A stretch of 64,000 bases of DNA from Prevotella sp. (GCA_022641735.1 JALCDQ010000006.1:1-64000), one strand, 5' to 3'. Positions 26,177-36,167 are shown, numbered from the stretch's first letter. Translations and numbers: made by a program. Notes: generated by a model not told the origin, from the sequence alone.

Positions 26177-28048
26177 TTATTTCTCTTGTCGCAAGAGCTC
26201 CAAAACAGGCTTAGTCTTACTGTTGATGCAGGTCTTCAGCGCGTCATTTTTCTGCTCAAAGATAACGATTTCATTCTTCCCTTCCTTGAGGAAACAGCCT
26301 GGAAGATAGAGCGTTTGCTGTGGTCCTACATTCCAATAACGACCCAAATTCACGCCATTGACAAAGACGATGCCCTTGCCCCATTGTTCCATATCGAGGA
26401 AGGTGTCGCCCACCTTTTGCAAATAGAAAGTTCCATGATAAAAGACGGGACGTCCTTTCTGATAGCTCACCTTGCATTTTGCCATCTCAGGCATCGTTTC
26501 CATCGGCAATCCGAACATCTGCCAATTGCCTTCGATGACCTTCCCGGCAATGGTGACAGGAGCTATGATGCCCTTCAAATTTTGCGTAATACGAGAGCCA
26601 TAATTGATGCGTCCGGCATTCTCCACCAAAATTTCGAGCATACCTTGCGATGGGATGTCCACCTCCAGAGAGTCTTTGTCTATCAGGCGATTGAGTTCTC
26701 CCACCTTCTTTCCATTGATATAGACGATGCCGAAGTCAGCAATGCCCGGCACACGCATCAATCCTTTGGCGGCTTGGACAAACTTCCGACGATAGAGAAC
26801 ATAGCCGTAGCCTTGATTTAAGTCCTCGAAAGTGAGGGGTTGAACGTTGCTTACAGGCTTATTTTTCACCAAGGTAGAGAGCACATCCATTGTCTTATAG
26901 AGTTTGATATTGCTGATAGCAATCACGGGAATCTGCGCCGGAACTTCAGGAATCTGATATTTTGCATATTGCTTGATGAGATTTCTCAGCGAGTCGTATT
27001 TCACTGTTTCCCAGCCGGATTCACTGATTGGAGCGTCATAATCATAACTTGTCAGGTCGGGTTGAATGTTGGTCTTATTGCTGAAATTTGCCCCTGCGGT
27101 GAACCCGAAATTAGTGCCGCCATGAATCATATAGATGTTGAAGCTCACTCCCTGCTGCAAATACTGCCGTATATCATCAGTGACCGTCTTTGTGGAGACC
27201 TTTTGGAAAGGCTCATTCCAATGGTCAAGCCATCCCGGATAATATTCCGCCACCATGTAAGGGCCCTTGTTTTCGGTGTATTTTCCTACTCTTTCCTTGA
27301 GCACTTTCACGTCTTTCTCGCCATTGGCAGTGGGCAGACAGCCCTCAATGGTGCCTTCTTTAAAAAGCCAGTCGCCATCAGAAGTGAAGAGAGGTATATC
27401 AATTCCTGCATCCAACAACTGTTGCCGTATCTTAGCGCTATAGCGTTTATGCACCTCTAAAGGGATGTCAGGACGCTGGGCAACATAAGAACCGAACTCA
27501 TTCTCACATTGCATCATAATCAGCGGACCGCCATGAGTGACCTGCAAATCCTTCACCTGCGCGGCTAACTGATTGATATAGACGCGACAAGAGTCGAGAA
27601 ACGGCTGATTATCCGTTCTCACTTCCATGCCTTTCACCTTCTGCAACCACCATGGATAACCGCCGAATTCCCATTCCGCACAGGCATAAGGGCCCGGTCG
27701 GAGTATCACGAGCATACCCTCTTCCTTAGCCGCTTTGATGAAGCCACGAAGATTATGGTTGCCTGTTTGCCAATCCCATTTGCCTGGAGCGACCTCATGA
27801 TGGTTCCAAAAAACGTAAGTGCACACGGCATTGAGCCCCATAGCATGCATCATTTTGAGGCGATGATGCCAGTAAGCAGCGGGTATCCGGGCGTAATGCA
27901 TCTCTCCGGAGTGTATCTGAATGGGGTTACCGTCATAAACGAAACTGCCGTTTTCGATGGCAAAAGTATGCTTCACTTGGCCGAAAGCCATAATGTTGCC
28001 GAAGATAAAAAACAGAATTGTCAGGATAAAAGGTTGTAAGCGTCTCAT
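26177..28048 (-). CDS. Secreted beta-galactosidase (GH35)
   Basis: A 623-residue exported enzyme that releases terminal beta-galactose. A signal peptide covers residues 1-24. GH35 features: IHSGEMHYARIPAAYW, YVFWNHHEVAPGKW, RPGPYACAEWEFGGYPWWL, acid/base E184 in QCENEFGSY and nucleophile E268 in VAEYYPGWLDHW. The C-terminal part (about 400-610) holds beta-sandwich jelly-roll domains typical of the family. With the GH53 galactanase and GH27 alpha-galactosidase in this window it could complete breakdown of galactan, although the genes are scattered. It has a textbook promoter and no sorting tail. Confidence 0.94.
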   Translation of the reverse strand: MRRLQPFILTILFFIFGNIMAFGQVKHTFAIENGSFVYDGNPIQIHSGEMHYARIPAAYWHHRLKMMHAMGLNAVCTYVFWNHHEVAPGKWDWQTGNHNLRGFIKAAKEEGMLVILRPGPYACAEWEFGGYPWWLQKVKGMEVRTDNQPFLDSCRVYINQLAAQVKDLQVTHGGPLIMMQCENEFGSYVAQRPDIPLEVHKRYSAKIRQQLLDAGIDIPLFTSDGDWLFKEGTIEGCLPTANGEKDVKVLKERVGKYTENKGPYMVAEYYPGWLDHWNEPFQKVSTKTVTDDIRQYLQQGVSFNIYMIHGGTNFGFTAGANFSNKTNIQPDLTSYDYDAPISESGWETVKYDSLRNLIKQYAKYQIPEVPAQIPVIAISNIKLYKTMDVLSTLVKNKPVSNVQPLTFEDLNQGYGYVLYRRKFVQAAKGLMRVPGIADFGIVYINGKKVGELNRLIDKDSLEVDIPSQGMLEILVENAGRINYGSRITQNLKGIIAPVTIAGKVIEGNWQMFGLPMETMPEMAKCKVSYQKGRPVFYHGTFYLQKVGDTFLDMEQWGKGIVFVNGVNLGRYWNVGPQQTLYLPGCFLKEGKNEIVIFEQKNDALKTCINSKTKPVLELLRQEK

Positions 28049-28074
28049 ATTTTAGGGTTTAGTTATATTGTCGG

Positions 28075-28106
28075 CAAAGATACTAAATTCTTTTGAAACT
28101 TGCAAA
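28075..28106 (-). promoter_or_regulatory. Complete Bacteroidetes promoter of GH35
   Basis: On the minus strand a -33 TTTG (28106-28103) is followed after 20 bp by the -7 box TATCTTTG (28082-28075). Both boxes and the spacing match the Bacteroidetes consensus. Confidence 0.8.
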
Positions 28107-28179
28107 AATGTTGCCTAAGAAGAGACAATTAAATGGATTTCGACCATCTTTTGCGACCTTAAAGATAATTGCTCTTGAA

Positions 28180-28308
28180 ACCCTTTACAGCAAAGGGCTG
28201 CGTAAATCAGCCTGTTTTACTCGATGAATCAGCCTATTTTACAACGTAAATCAGGCTGTTTTACAACGTAAAAGGTCGTTACTTACTTTGCAAGTAATCA
28301 TCACTTAT
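28180..28308. repeat. 22-bp palindromic array D (6 units)
   Basis: Units start at 28180, 28202, 28224, 28246, 28268 and 28290, all 22 bp apart. The first unit is ACCCTTTACAGCAAAGGGC; the next three carry GTAAATCAG/CTGTTTTAC arms, as in GTAAATCAGGCTGTTTTAC. The first units are nearly identical to those of array G, 20 kb away. It lies between the GH35 start and the lrp end. Confidence 0.87.
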
Positions 28309-28360
28309 CCAATCAAAGGCTATTTTCTACTTGATAAAGTATCGTTGCGAGCCCTCCACC

Positions 28361-28822
28361 TTATATATTTATGCCAAACTGATGCTTGACTTCCGCCATC
28401 ACAAAGGTGCTTTCGAGCGAGCCTAAAGAGTCGAGTGTGCCCAGCACATTGATGATGAATTCCTGATAAGCCTTCATGTTCGGCGCGTTCACCTTCAACA
28501 GATAGTCGTAGTTTCCCGAAGTGTTATAGCACTCGGTAACCTCCGGAATGCTCTGAATGCGCGATGTGAAGTCGTTGGCAATGTCGCGATTCATCTGCCG
28601 AAGCTTCACTTTGCAGAACACGACAAACCCTCTATCGAGCTTCTCTGCATCGAGAACAGCCACGTATTTCTTGATATATCCGTTTCTCTCGAGCCGTTTC
28701 AAACGCTCGAAAACAGGCGTTGATGAGAGGCTTACCCTTGCCGCCAACTCCCTCGTCGTGAGCCTTGCGTTCTCCTGCAAGGTACGCAATATTTGCAAAT
28801 CCACTTTGTCTAATGTCTCCAT
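28361..28822 (-). CDS. Lrp/AsnC-family regulator
   Basis: A 153-residue regulator from METLDKVDLQILRTLQ; the frame is open for 37 more codons upstream, but those residues do not fit the family and would overlap the promoter. Residues 4-60 form the winged helix-turn-helix (ARLTTRELAARVSLSSTPVFERLKRLE), and the rest is the RAM effector domain (YDYLLKVNAPNMKAYQEFIINVL). Lrp proteins form octamers that bind amino acids. The gene is divergent from metY-cysK, so a role in sulfur amino acid control is likely but inferred. Confidence 0.9.
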   Translation of the reverse strand: METLDKVDLQILRTLQENARLTTRELAARVSLSSTPVFERLKRLERNGYIKKYVAVLDAEKLDRGFVVFCKVKLRQMNRDIANDFTSRIQSIPEVTECYNTSGNYDYLLKVNAPNMKAYQEFIINVLGTLDSLGSLESTFVMAEVKHQFGINI

Positions 28823-28891
28823 AAGCATGCGTTGTTCTTTTAAAAGACCATTTTCAATATCCGAAAAGAATATCTTTATGGTTTCTAAGTG

Positions 28892-28899
28892 CAAAGATA
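28892..28899 (-). promoter_or_regulatory. Promoter -7 box of the lrp gene
   Basis: The minus strand reads TATCTTTG, about 70 bp before the chosen lrp start. This supports the shorter protein. Confidence 0.7.
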
Positions 28900-28950
28900 G
28901 ATATTTTTTCCAAATATCAAGCAACTCTTGCAAGATAATTGGAAATATAC

Positions 28951-28958
28951 TATCTTTG
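28951..28958 (+). promoter_or_regulatory. Promoter -7 box of metY-cysK
   Basis: TATCTTTG matches the consensus exactly, 53 bp before the metY start. It lies only 51 bp from the opposing lrp box, so one bound regulator could affect both. Confidence 0.75.
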
Positions 28959-29011
28959 CAGCAGAAAATAGTTCTAAAAACGACAATTAAGAATTTAAAA
29001 AGTATAAGATT

Positions 29012-30307
29012 ATGGCAGAAAAGAAATTACATTTCGAGACTTTACAACTTCATGTAGGACAAGAACAGGCAGACCCTGCCACTGACTCAAGGGCCGTTCC
29101 TATCTATCAGACTACTTCTTATGTCTTCAGAAACTCGCAACATGCAGCCGACAGATTCGGCTTGAGAGACCCGGGCAACATCTATGGACGTCTGACTAAT
29201 TCAACGCAAGCAGTGTTTGAAGACCGCGTGGCTGCCCTCGAAGGTGGCGTTGCAGGTCTCGCAGTGGCATCAGGAGCCGCCGCAGTGACCTACGCTTTGC
29301 AGAATGTAGCACACAATGGCGACCATATTGTAGCAGCCAACAACCTCTATGGAGGCACTTTCAATCTACTGGAACACACGCTCAGCACGCAAGGAGTGCA
29401 ATCCACCATCGTCGACCCAGCCAATTTTGAGGAGGTGGAAGGCGCTTTCAAGGCAAACACAAAAGCCATCATCGTCGAGACTTTCGGCAATCCTAATGCC
29501 AGTGTCACTGATATCGACCGCATTGCAGAGATAGCTCATCGCCATCATACCATCGTCATTGTCGACAATACTTTCGGCACACCTTATTTAATAAGGCCTA
29601 TCGAACATGGAGCCGATGTCGTTGTGCACTCCGCTACGAAGTTCATCGGAGGTCATGGAAGCAGTCTTGGAGGCGTCATCGTAGATGGTGGCAACTTCGA
29701 TTGGAAAGCCAATGCAGACAAATATCCAACGTTGGCAAAGCCAGACCTATCGTATCATGGCGCTGTGTTTGCTGATGTTGCAGGCCGTGCAGCCTTTGTT
29801 ACAAGAATCCGTGCGGTCGTTCTTCGCGACACCGGAGCTACCATCAGCCCCTTCAATGCATGGATTTTGCTGCAAGGATTGGAGACTCTGAGTCTTCGCG
29901 TAGAGCGCCATGCCTACAATACAAAGAAGATCGTGGAGTATCTGTCACATCATCCTAAGGTGCAAAAGGTCAATCATCCGTCGCTTCCTGACCACCCTGA
30001 CCATGCTCTTTATGAGAAGTTGTTCCCTAATGGAGGAGGTTCTATCTTCACAATAGAGATTAAAGGCGGCAAAGAACAGGCTTGGGAGTTCATCGATCAC
30101 TTGCGCATCTTCTCGTTATTGGCCAATGTTGCCGACGTGAAGAGCCTCGTCATACACCCTGCAACGACCACCCATTCACAGATGTCGCCTGAGGAATTGG
30201 AGGCACAACACATCTATCCGTCCACCATCCGACTGAGTATTGGCACGGAAAACGTGGAAGATTTGATTGATGCGCTCGATGAAGCGTTCACTTATGTAAA
30301 ACTATAA
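29012..30307 (+). CDS. metY: O-acetylhomoserine sulfhydrylase / homocysteine synthase
   Basis: A 431-residue PLP enzyme of the Cys/Met metabolism family. It makes homocysteine from O-acetylhomoserine and sulfide. It shows [50 protein letters not shown] and the PLP lysine K210 in [16 protein letters not shown]. The length and the [11 protein letters not shown] insertion fit MetY rather than the shorter MetB/MetC. It is 16 bp upstream of cysK, so the two sulfide-fixing enzymes are co-expressed. Confidence 0.92.
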   Translation: MAEKKLHFETLQLHVGQEQADPATDSRAVPIYQTTSYVFRNSQHAADRFGLRDPGNIYGRLTNSTQAVFEDRVAALEGGVAGLAVASGAAAVTYALQNVAHNGDHIVAANNLYGGTFNLLEHTLSTQGVQSTIVDPANFEEVEGAFKANTKAIIVETFGNPNASVTDIDRIAEIAHRHHTIVIVDNTFGTPYLIRPIEHGADVVVHSATKFIGGHGSSLGGVIVDGGNFDWKANADKYPTLAKPDLSYHGAVFADVAGRAAFVTRIRAVVLRDTGATISPFNAWILLQGLETLSLRVERHAYNTKKIVEYLSHHPKVQKVNHPSLPDHPDHALYEKLFPNGGGSIFTIEIKGGKEQAWEFIDHLRIFSLLANVADVKSLVIHPATTTHSQMSPEELEAQHIYPSTIRLSIGTENVEDLIDALDEAFTYVKL

Positions 30308-30323
30308 GGAAAGGAATCAACAA

Positions 30324-31271
30324 ATGAGCAGAATCGCAAAACAAATCACCGACCTGATAGGAAATACTCCTTTGGTCGAATTAGGAAAACTGTCGGCTGC
30401 CCAAGGGCTCACTACTCCTGTGATAGCCAAAGTCGAATTCTTCAATCCGGGAGGAAGTGTAAAGGACCGCATAGGCATTGCCATGATTGAAGATGCTGAA
30501 CGAAAAGGCATTCTGAAACCAGGGGCTACCATCATCGAGCCTACCAGTGGCAACACGGGAGTTGGCTTAGCGCTGGCCTCAGCCGTAAAGGGATACAAGT
30601 TAATCCTTACTATGCCGGAGACGATGAGCGCTGAACGCCGTAGCTTAGTGAAAGCTTATGGCGCGCAACTGAAGCTCACCGATGGCAAAGCAGGTATGCC
30701 TGGAGCCATCAAAGCAGCAGAAGAACTGAAGGAATCAATCCCTGGCTCCATCATTCTGGGCCAATTTATAAACCCTGCAAATCCACAAATACACTATGAG
30801 ACAACGGGTGAAGAAATCTGGAAAGACACTGATGGAAAGGTCGATGTGTTTGTGGCTGGCGTGGGAACAGGCGGTACTGTCTCGGGAGTAGCTAAGAAAT
30901 TGAAAGAGAGAAATCCGAAGATTAAGGTCGTGGCAGTAGAGCCTAAGTCTTCTCCTGTTCTTAATGGGGGTCCCAGCGGGGCACATAAGATTCAGGGTAT
31001 TGGCGCTGGTTTCATCCCAAAAACTTATGACGCAAGTCTTATTGATGAGGTTTTTGATGTAGAAAATGACGATGCCATCCGCACAGCACGCCAATTGGCG
31101 CAGAGTGAAGGACTGTTAGTAGGCATCTCATCAGGCGCTGCCGCCTTTGCTGCCCTTGAGGTTGCAAAGCGTCCGGAGTATCAAGGAAAGAAGGTAGTGG
31201 CCTTGCTTCCCGACACCGGAGAACGTTATCTTTCCACTGTGCTGACAGCTTTTGAGGAGTATCCTCTATAA
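30324..31271 (+). CDS. cysK: Cysteine synthase A (O-acetylserine sulfhydrylase)
   Basis: A 315-residue cytoplasmic PLP enzyme that makes cysteine from O-acetylserine and sulfide. Motifs: GNTPLVEL, the PLP lysine K47 in [17 protein letters not shown] (substrate loop), GTGGTVSG (PLP phosphate cup) and GISSGAAA. It is co-transcribed with metY and ends at a bidirectional terminator. Confidence 0.96.
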   Translation: MSRIAKQITDLIGNTPLVELGKLSAAQGLTTPVIAKVEFFNPGGSVKDRIGIAMIEDAERKGILKPGATIIEPTSGNTGVGLALASAVKGYKLILTMPETMSAERRSLVKAYGAQLKLTDGKAGMPGAIKAAEELKESIPGSIILGQFINPANPQIHYETTGEEIWKDTDGKVDVFVAGVGTGGTVSGVAKKLKERNPKIKVVAVEPKSSPVLNGGPSGAHKIQGIGAGFIPKTYDASLIDEVFDVENDDAIRTARQLAQSEGLLVGISSGAAAFAALEVAKRPEYQGKKVVALLPDTGERYLSTVLTAFEEYPL

Positions 31272-31293
31272 TTCCAGCCAGCAACTTAACGTA

Positions 31294-31326
31294 AAATGGG
31301 CGATGTTCAGTGAATATCGCCCATTT
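31294..31326. terminator. Bidirectional terminator after cysK
   Basis: AAATGGGCGATGTTC and GAATATCGCCCATTT form a near-perfect 15-bp stem with a 3-nt loop, between two convergent stop codons. Confidence 0.88.
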
Positions 31327-31329
31327 ATT

Positions 31330-32238
31330 TTATCGTAAAGAGAAGTTTATAGGCAATCTGTATTTCACCCGAACAGGCTTTCCTCCCTTCAGTCCTGGTG
31401 ACCATTTAGGCATCTTCCGAACGACTTGCATAGCCGCTTTGGTAAATTGCTGATGGCACAAAAGCAAGTATTCATTGAATGATTCTTTCGTCATATTGGG
31501 CAAGCTAGAAGGTATCGGGCCCTTCAACTCATACTTATACTCCTTAATATCATTAATAGAGCCATCCCTATCCACTACAAAAGATACGGCTACTCTTGCC
31601 TGCAAACCCCTCTTCTCACAAAAATGCGGATACTTGATATTGGTTCTCAGATAGTCCATCAATGCTGAAAAACCACCCGGAAATTGTGGCATAGTCACCT
31701 TATATTTTACCAACGAGTCAGCCGACTGCAACTCTTCAAGACGCTTTTCGAGTTTATGAATATCGACTGTAGCCATATCCACCTTGCCTTGAGGGTCTAT
31801 CAGATACATCGTGGGAATCCAATTGATGTGGTAATCCTTGGATATCTGCGTCTCTTTCCACTTCTTGAATTCACTCACTTGATAGCCCATGAGCTTGTAA
31901 GTGCTCGTGATGCAATGCTTCCAAGCTGTCGTATCGGTATCAAAAGAGATGCCTACAAAGTTGACACTACCGTCACTATACTTCTTGGAAAGCGCTTCCA
32001 TGTCGGGCATAACCTTACGGCAATCACCGCACCAAGAGGCCCAAAAGTCGAGTACCAAATAGGATTCATGGAACATTTTTAAAGTAACAGAATCCTTCTC
32101 CCCTTCTATAAAGAGAAAATCAGGTGCTTGTGTACCTGGCTGAAGCAGGTCTTTGCCATACTTCTCATCTAAATCCTGGGCACTTATCGTTATTGAACTA
32201 CCGAGCAAAAGAACTGCTAAAATCAAAAGTTTTTTCAT
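31330..32238 (-). CDS. TlpA-like thioredoxin fused to a TonB C-terminal-like domain
   Basis: A 302-residue exported protein (signal peptide 1-21). Residues about 33-185 form a TlpA/AhpC-TSA thioredoxin domain with the redox pair C70-x-x-C73 in FWASWCGDCRKVMP. Residues about 195-300 match the TonB C-terminal fold used as a stand-alone domain in Bacteroidetes: MPQFPGGFSALMDYL, ARVAVSFVVDRDGSI and the closing GGKPVRVKYRLPI. It probably acts in the periplasm as a thiol oxidoreductase docked by the second domain. It lies 10 bp after the ABC transporter on the same strand. Confidence 0.82.
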   Translation of the reverse strand: MKKLLILAVLLLGSSITISAQDLDEKYGKDLLQPGTQAPDFLFIEGEKDSVTLKMFHESYLVLDFWASWCGDCRKVMPDMEALSKKYSDGSVNFVGISFDTDTTAWKHCITSTYKLMGYQVSEFKKWKETQISKDYHINWIPTMYLIDPQGKVDMATVDIHKLEKRLEELQSADSLVKYKVTMPQFPGGFSALMDYLRTNIKYPHFCEKRGLQARVAVSFVVDRDGSINDIKEYKYELKGPIPSSLPNMTKESFNEYLLLCHQQFTKAAMQVVRKMPKWSPGLKGGKPVRVKYRLPINFSLR

Positions 32239-32248
32239 TATTGAGCGT

Positions 32249-33919
32249 TTAAATTTTCTCTATTTTGAGTGTCTGATCACAATAATCCACCACTGCAGGG
32301 CGATGAGTGATGAAGATGATGGTCTTATTCTGCCCTGCAAGAATATTTTGCAGGAGTTGCTTTTCAGTATCAGGGTCGAGGGCGGAAGTAGCCTCATCGA
32401 AGAGCATAATCGACCGATTGCGCAACAAAGCGCGTGCAATGGCGATGCGCTGAGCCTGTCCTTCGCTCAGTCCTCCCCCACTTTCAGTACATAAAGTGTC
32501 TAGTCCTTCGGGCAATTCCATCACAAACTCCGCGCAAGCTTGCTGCAAAGCGGCCGTCATTTCTTCATCCGTAGCGTCGAGTTTGCCCAATCTGAGGTTG
32601 TCGCGAATGGTTCCACTCATCAGTGTATTTCCCTGTGGGACATACACAAAGTTACATCTTGTCAATGGAGAGAGCGTTTCCTCTCGGGTGGAATTATAGA
32701 TTCCAACCTCTCCCTGTTGTGGGCGGATGAGCGCAAGGATAAGGCGCACGAGCGTCGTTTTGCCTGCTCCTGTTTCTCCTAATACCGCCGTACATTGTCC
32801 GGGACGAAAGTCGAAGTTGAGATTATCGATTACCTTGCCCTCTTCAGCTTCATAAGCATAACTCACCCCGCTAAATCTGACCCCACAGGGAGCATCGAGT
32901 TCAACGGGGTCTCCTTGCTCTTCAAGGGGATTTTCCTCCAATTCCATAAGGCGCTCAGCGGCTGTAAACACGCTCACAAACGCTGGAATGAGTTTCGTAA
33001 GATTACGGGCAGGGCTCTGAATTCTATTCACCAATTGCAGAAAAGCGGTCATTCCACCAAAGGTGAGGGTATGACTTGACATGCGCACAGCTGCCCAAAG
33101 GAAGGCAACAAGGTATCCGAGGGCAAACCCGAAGTTCATAATCAGGCTTGAAAACACCGAAAAAGCCGTGCGTTTGACAACATTATGGCGAAGTTCGCTT
33201 TGTGTATTCTCCAGTTTATCGACCATCACAGCGTCGCTTTCGAGCGTCTTGATGAGCATGCGGTTTTGTATTGTCTCCTGCAAAACGCTTTGCACCTTTG
33301 AGTCGGAATCCCTCACTTTGCGCGTCAAACGCCGCATCTGACCTATATAAATCTTGCTCAACAGCACGAAGACAGGGATGATGGCGATGGTTATCAGCGC
33401 CAAAATCTTATCCATAGAGAAGAGATAGAAGAAGGCTCCAATAAACAAAGCGAGCACACTCAGCGTATTCGGGATGGTCTCCGTGAGGAAGTTTACCACG
33501 TTTTCAACATCAATTTCTAGGCGGTTAAGCACATCGCCGGAGTGATGAAGTTCCTTTCCATGCCACTCCGAACGCAAGATTCGGTCGAGCATACGTTGCT
33601 GCATTCGGTTCTGAGCCTTGATTCCCAAGATGTTACGCACCCATATTGCAGAGATGTCAAGACCGAAATTGCAGAGTATCAAGATGCCCATGAAACCCAC
33701 GGCAAACAACAATGAACCTTTCACATTGCCTGCCGCCACGTCGATGGCATGCTGTACTGCCCACACTTGCGACAGACTCACGCCCACCGAAAGCAGGCCG
33801 ATTGAGGCGTTGAGAATGGCTTGCAACTGGTTGCCACGCCATGCTTGCCAGAGCCATTTGAGGATGACTTTGGCCTTATATTTAGAGTTTGGAATCTTCA
33901 GATATTGCTTGATGCTCAT
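32249..33919 (-). CDS. ABC transporter, fused permease and ATPase (exporter type)
   Basis: A 556-residue half-transporter. Residues about 35-320 contain six membrane segments of the exporter type; residues 345-556 are the ATPase, with Walker A GETGAGKTT (381-389), a Q-loop, the signature LSEGQAQRIAIARAL, Walker B IMLFDEATSALD and the switch His in ITHRP. It probably works as a homodimer. The substrate cannot be inferred. Its stop is 10 bp before the thioredoxin-like gene and its start 40 bp after nadK, so nadK-ABC-thioredoxin may form one unit. Confidence 0.92.
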   Translation of the reverse strand: MSIKQYLKIPNSKYKAKVILKWLWQAWRGNQLQAILNASIGLLSVGVSLSQVWAVQHAIDVAAGNVKGSLLFAVGFMGILILCNFGLDISAIWVRNILGIKAQNRMQQRMLDRILRSEWHGKELHHSGDVLNRLEIDVENVVNFLTETIPNTLSVLALFIGAFFYLFSMDKILALITIAIIPVFVLLSKIYIGQMRRLTRKVRDSDSKVQSVLQETIQNRMLIKTLESDAVMVDKLENTQSELRHNVVKRTAFSVFSSLIMNFGFALGYLVAFLWAAVRMSSHTLTFGGMTAFLQLVNRIQSPARNLTKLIPAFVSVFTAAERLMELEENPLEEQGDPVELDAPCGVRFSGVSYAYEAEEGKVIDNLNFDFRPGQCTAVLGETGAGKTTLVRLILALIRPQQGEVGIYNSTREETLSPLTRCNFVYVPQGNTLMSGTIRDNLRLGKLDATDEEMTAALQQACAEFVMELPEGLDTLCTESGGGLSEGQAQRIAIARALLRNRSIMLFDEATSALDPDTEKQLLQNILAGQNKTIIFITHRPAVVDYCDQTLKIEKI

Positions 33920-33959
33920 TACGCTGTTGTTCTATTTCTGATTTATCACTTGTGGCCGC

Positions 33960-34847
33960 CTATCGCTGGTCGGCTCCCCACATCATTTTCTCACGCAAAG
34001 TGGAGAAATAACGCTGGTTGTGGCGCTTCACAATCTTGATGTTGAAAGGTGCTTTCTGTATTTTCAAGCGCGTTCCTTCGACAAGTTTTTCCGAGCGTCC
34101 ATCGATGGCCACGAGGAAATTATGCGACCGGCTTTCCACCTCGAGTTGAATGATATTATCGTCATTGATGACGATTGGCCGGATATTAAGACTGTGCGGA
34201 GCCACTGGAGTGATGCAGAGATTGCGGGCATCAGGCACCATAATCGGGCCTCCATTCGACAGACTATAAGCCGTGGAGCCAGTGGGCGTCGAGATGATGA
34301 GCCCATCGGCCTGATAGGTCACTAAGTATTCATCATTCACACAGGTGCGAATGGATATCATCGAAGCGTCGTCGCGCTTGAGCACGGCTATGTCGTTGAG
34401 GGCAAAAGGAATTCCTTCGATGGGCTCACCATCGGCTGACAACTGCACGACTGCATGCTCTTCAATCTGATAATCACCTCTGAAAATCTCGTCGAAAGCA
34501 CTCTCAATTTCACTTGGAAGAATGCTCGAGAGGAAGCCGAGACGACCTGTATTCACACCGACAATAGGCGTATTCTTGGCACCTACTCGACTAGCTGCCT
34601 TCAAAAAAGTACCGTCGCCACCCACAGATACGACAAAGTCGACATCAAAGTTATAGTCATCGAACACTCCGGCAGCATTGACTGTCAGTTGAAGGGTGTC
34701 CTCCAGATAGTCGTAAAACCGCCGATCGAAGTATGCCTCACCCTTATGCGCCAGCAAACAGGCGAGTATTTTCTGTATCGTTGTCGACTTATTGTCTTGA
34801 AACCGCTTGCCAAAGAGAGCGAAGCGAAGCCTCTTTTCCGCCATCAT
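33960..34847 (-). CDS. nadK: NAD kinase
   Basis: A 295-residue cytoplasmic kinase that phosphorylates NAD to NADP. The start MMAEKRLRFALFGK at 34847 is preferred; an 18-codon upstream extension crosses the promoter. Motifs: VSVGGDGTFLKAA (GGDGT), NTGRLGFLSS, and the NAD-binding segment LIISTPTGSTAYSLSNGGPI. The length fits the family. Confidence 0.95.
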   Translation of the reverse strand: MMAEKRLRFALFGKRFQDNKSTTIQKILACLLAHKGEAYFDRRFYDYLEDTLQLTVNAAGVFDDYNFDVDFVVSVGGDGTFLKAASRVGAKNTPIVGVNTGRLGFLSSILPSEIESAFDEIFRGDYQIEEHAVVQLSADGEPIEGIPFALNDIAVLKRDDASMISIRTCVNDEYLVTYQADGLIISTPTGSTAYSLSNGGPIMVPDARNLCITPVAPHSLNIRPIVINDDNIIQLEVESRSHNFLVAIDGRSEKLVEGTRLKIQKAPFNIKIVKRHNQRYFSTLREKMMWGADQR

Positions 34848-34878
34848 CTTTTCCTTTCTATAATTTGGATTAATGCTA

Positions 34879-34886
34879 CAAAGATA
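34879..34886 (-). promoter_or_regulatory. Promoter -7 box of nadK
   Basis: The minus strand reads TATCTTTG, about 32 bp before the chosen start. Confidence 0.7.
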
Positions 34887-34948
34887 GCATAAATCGGACA
34901 AATAAGCAAGAAAAAGAAAAAATATGTCGAAAGATTGATGACTTCTTA

Positions 34949-34990
34949 GTAAAATGAGAGCTTTTCCTTGTCAAATGAAAGATTGCTTTT
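34949..34990. repeat. Short 21/22-bp palindromic pair E0
   Basis: Units start at 34949 (GTAAAATGAGAGCTTTTCCTT) and 34970 (GTCAAATGAAAGATTGCTTTT), 21 bp apart. They resemble the array units but are only two. Confidence 0.5.
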
Positions 34991-35062
34991 GAAAATTCGG
35001 AAGATAAAGAGCATAACGGCTTGATTTGTCAAATAAATATCTAAAATACCGTTTTGCATAAT

Positions 35063-35191
35063 ATCCGCAATCATGCATAAATATGCAGATAATGACTGCC
35101 AACCTTGTAAAAAGTAGTCTTTTACCACCTAAAAGATGACCTTTTACCCTGTAAACAACGATTGTTTACCTTGTAATAAACGGCCTTCTAG
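35063..35191. repeat. 22-bp palindromic array E1 (4 clear units, 2 weak)
   Basis: Clear units start at 35107, 35129, 35151 and 35173, exactly 22 bp apart, for example GTAAAAAGTAGTCTTTTAC and GTAAACAACGATTGTTTAC. TGCAT-containing sequence continues the phase upstream (35063, 35085). The rest of the 713-bp nadK/DJ-1 gap (35192-35500) has no convincing gene. Confidence 0.85.
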
Positions 35192-35477
35192 TATGCGAAA
35201 TGATATACATCATAATGGAAAATATATCTTTCGCAAATCTGAGCAATAGTTTCAATTGTTAACAAAGATAAAACACCCACCTTAAATGCCCCACATTGGA
35301 TTTTCAAGACAACAAGGCCAATTACAAGGATAGCGACCTTCAGAGGCTTAGAATATAGATGCATATTATGCAAAACGAGAAATTTCGCTTGTAAATATTT
35401 TTCTTTTCAGAAAGACAACCATAAACTGTTAAAAAGCTCTATATATTCCTTTCTTTTTCGATTTTCGGTTGCAATCA

Positions 35478-35509
35478 TTTGCAAAGGTGGCAAATTTTCA
35501 TTATCTTTG
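35478..35509 (+). promoter_or_regulatory. Complete Bacteroidetes promoter of the DJ-1 gene
   Basis: TTTG at 35478-35481, 20 bp, then TATCTTTG at 35502-35509. The start codon follows about 52 bp later. Confidence 0.8.
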
Positions 35510-35560
35510 CTATGGGTTTAGGGTTAAAAACGGCTCTCAAGCCCCATAAATACAAGGAAT

Positions 35561-36127
35561 ATGGCAAAAGCAATTGAATTTTTAGCCAATGGATTCGAAG
35601 AAATCGAAGGATTGGCACCCGTTGACATCCTTCGCCGCGGTGGCGTTGAAGTGCAAACAGTGAGTGTTACTGGCTCTGAATTTGTGGAGAGTTCGCATGG
35701 CGTTACTGTCAAAGCTGACGCTAAATTTGAAGATATCGAGAGCTTCGATGACGTTGACATCATGCTCATCCCTGGTGGTATGCCCGGCTCTACAAATCTC
35801 TTGAAACACAAGGGAGTAGCCTCTGCACTGCTCCATCAAAACAAATTGGGCAAGCGGATAGGTGCTATTTGCGCAGGGCCAATGGTTCTCGGGGCTATAG
35901 GACTGCTTGAAGGCAAGAAAGCAACGTGCTCTCCAGGCTTTGAAAAGTATATGACAGGCGCTGAATATACCGCTGAACTCTACACCATCGATGGCAATAT
36001 CATCACTGGTGAAGGACCTGCTGCCACCCTGCCTTATGCTTACAAGATACTTTCTTTCTTCGTTGGAGAAGAGAAAACACAGCAGTTGCAGGTGAAAATG
36101 CAGTTTGCCCACTTGATGGAGAAATAA
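35561..36127 (+). CDS. DJ-1/PfpI family protein
   Basis: A 188-residue cytoplasmic protein of the DJ-1/ThiJ family. The reactive cysteine C104 lies in the nucleophile elbow [11 protein letters not shown], and the helper glutamate lies in [15 protein letters not shown]. Family members act as glyoxalases, protein/nucleotide deglycases or oxidative stress sensors; which applies here cannot be read. It begins a co-directional run with ispD (40 bp gap) and recG. Confidence 0.9.
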   Translation: MAKAIEFLANGFEEIEGLAPVDILRRGGVEVQTVSVTGSEFVESSHGVTVKADAKFEDIESFDDVDIMLIPGGMPGSTNLLKHKGVASALLHQNKLGKRIGAICAGPMVLGAIGLLEGKKATCSPGFEKYMTGAEYTAELYTIDGNIITGEGPAATLPYAYKILSFFVGEEKTQQLQVKMQFAHLMEK

Positions 36128-36167
36128 CCACGATGCCCTCTTTGAGGAGGAAATAAGGAGCAAAACT

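Noticed and set aside
35188..35364. Possible 58-residue hydrophobic peptide on the minus strand
   Set aside because: It contains one hydrophobic stretch, but there is no promoter at the right distance, the start context is poor, and a -7-like box lies inside the frame. I treat it as chance.
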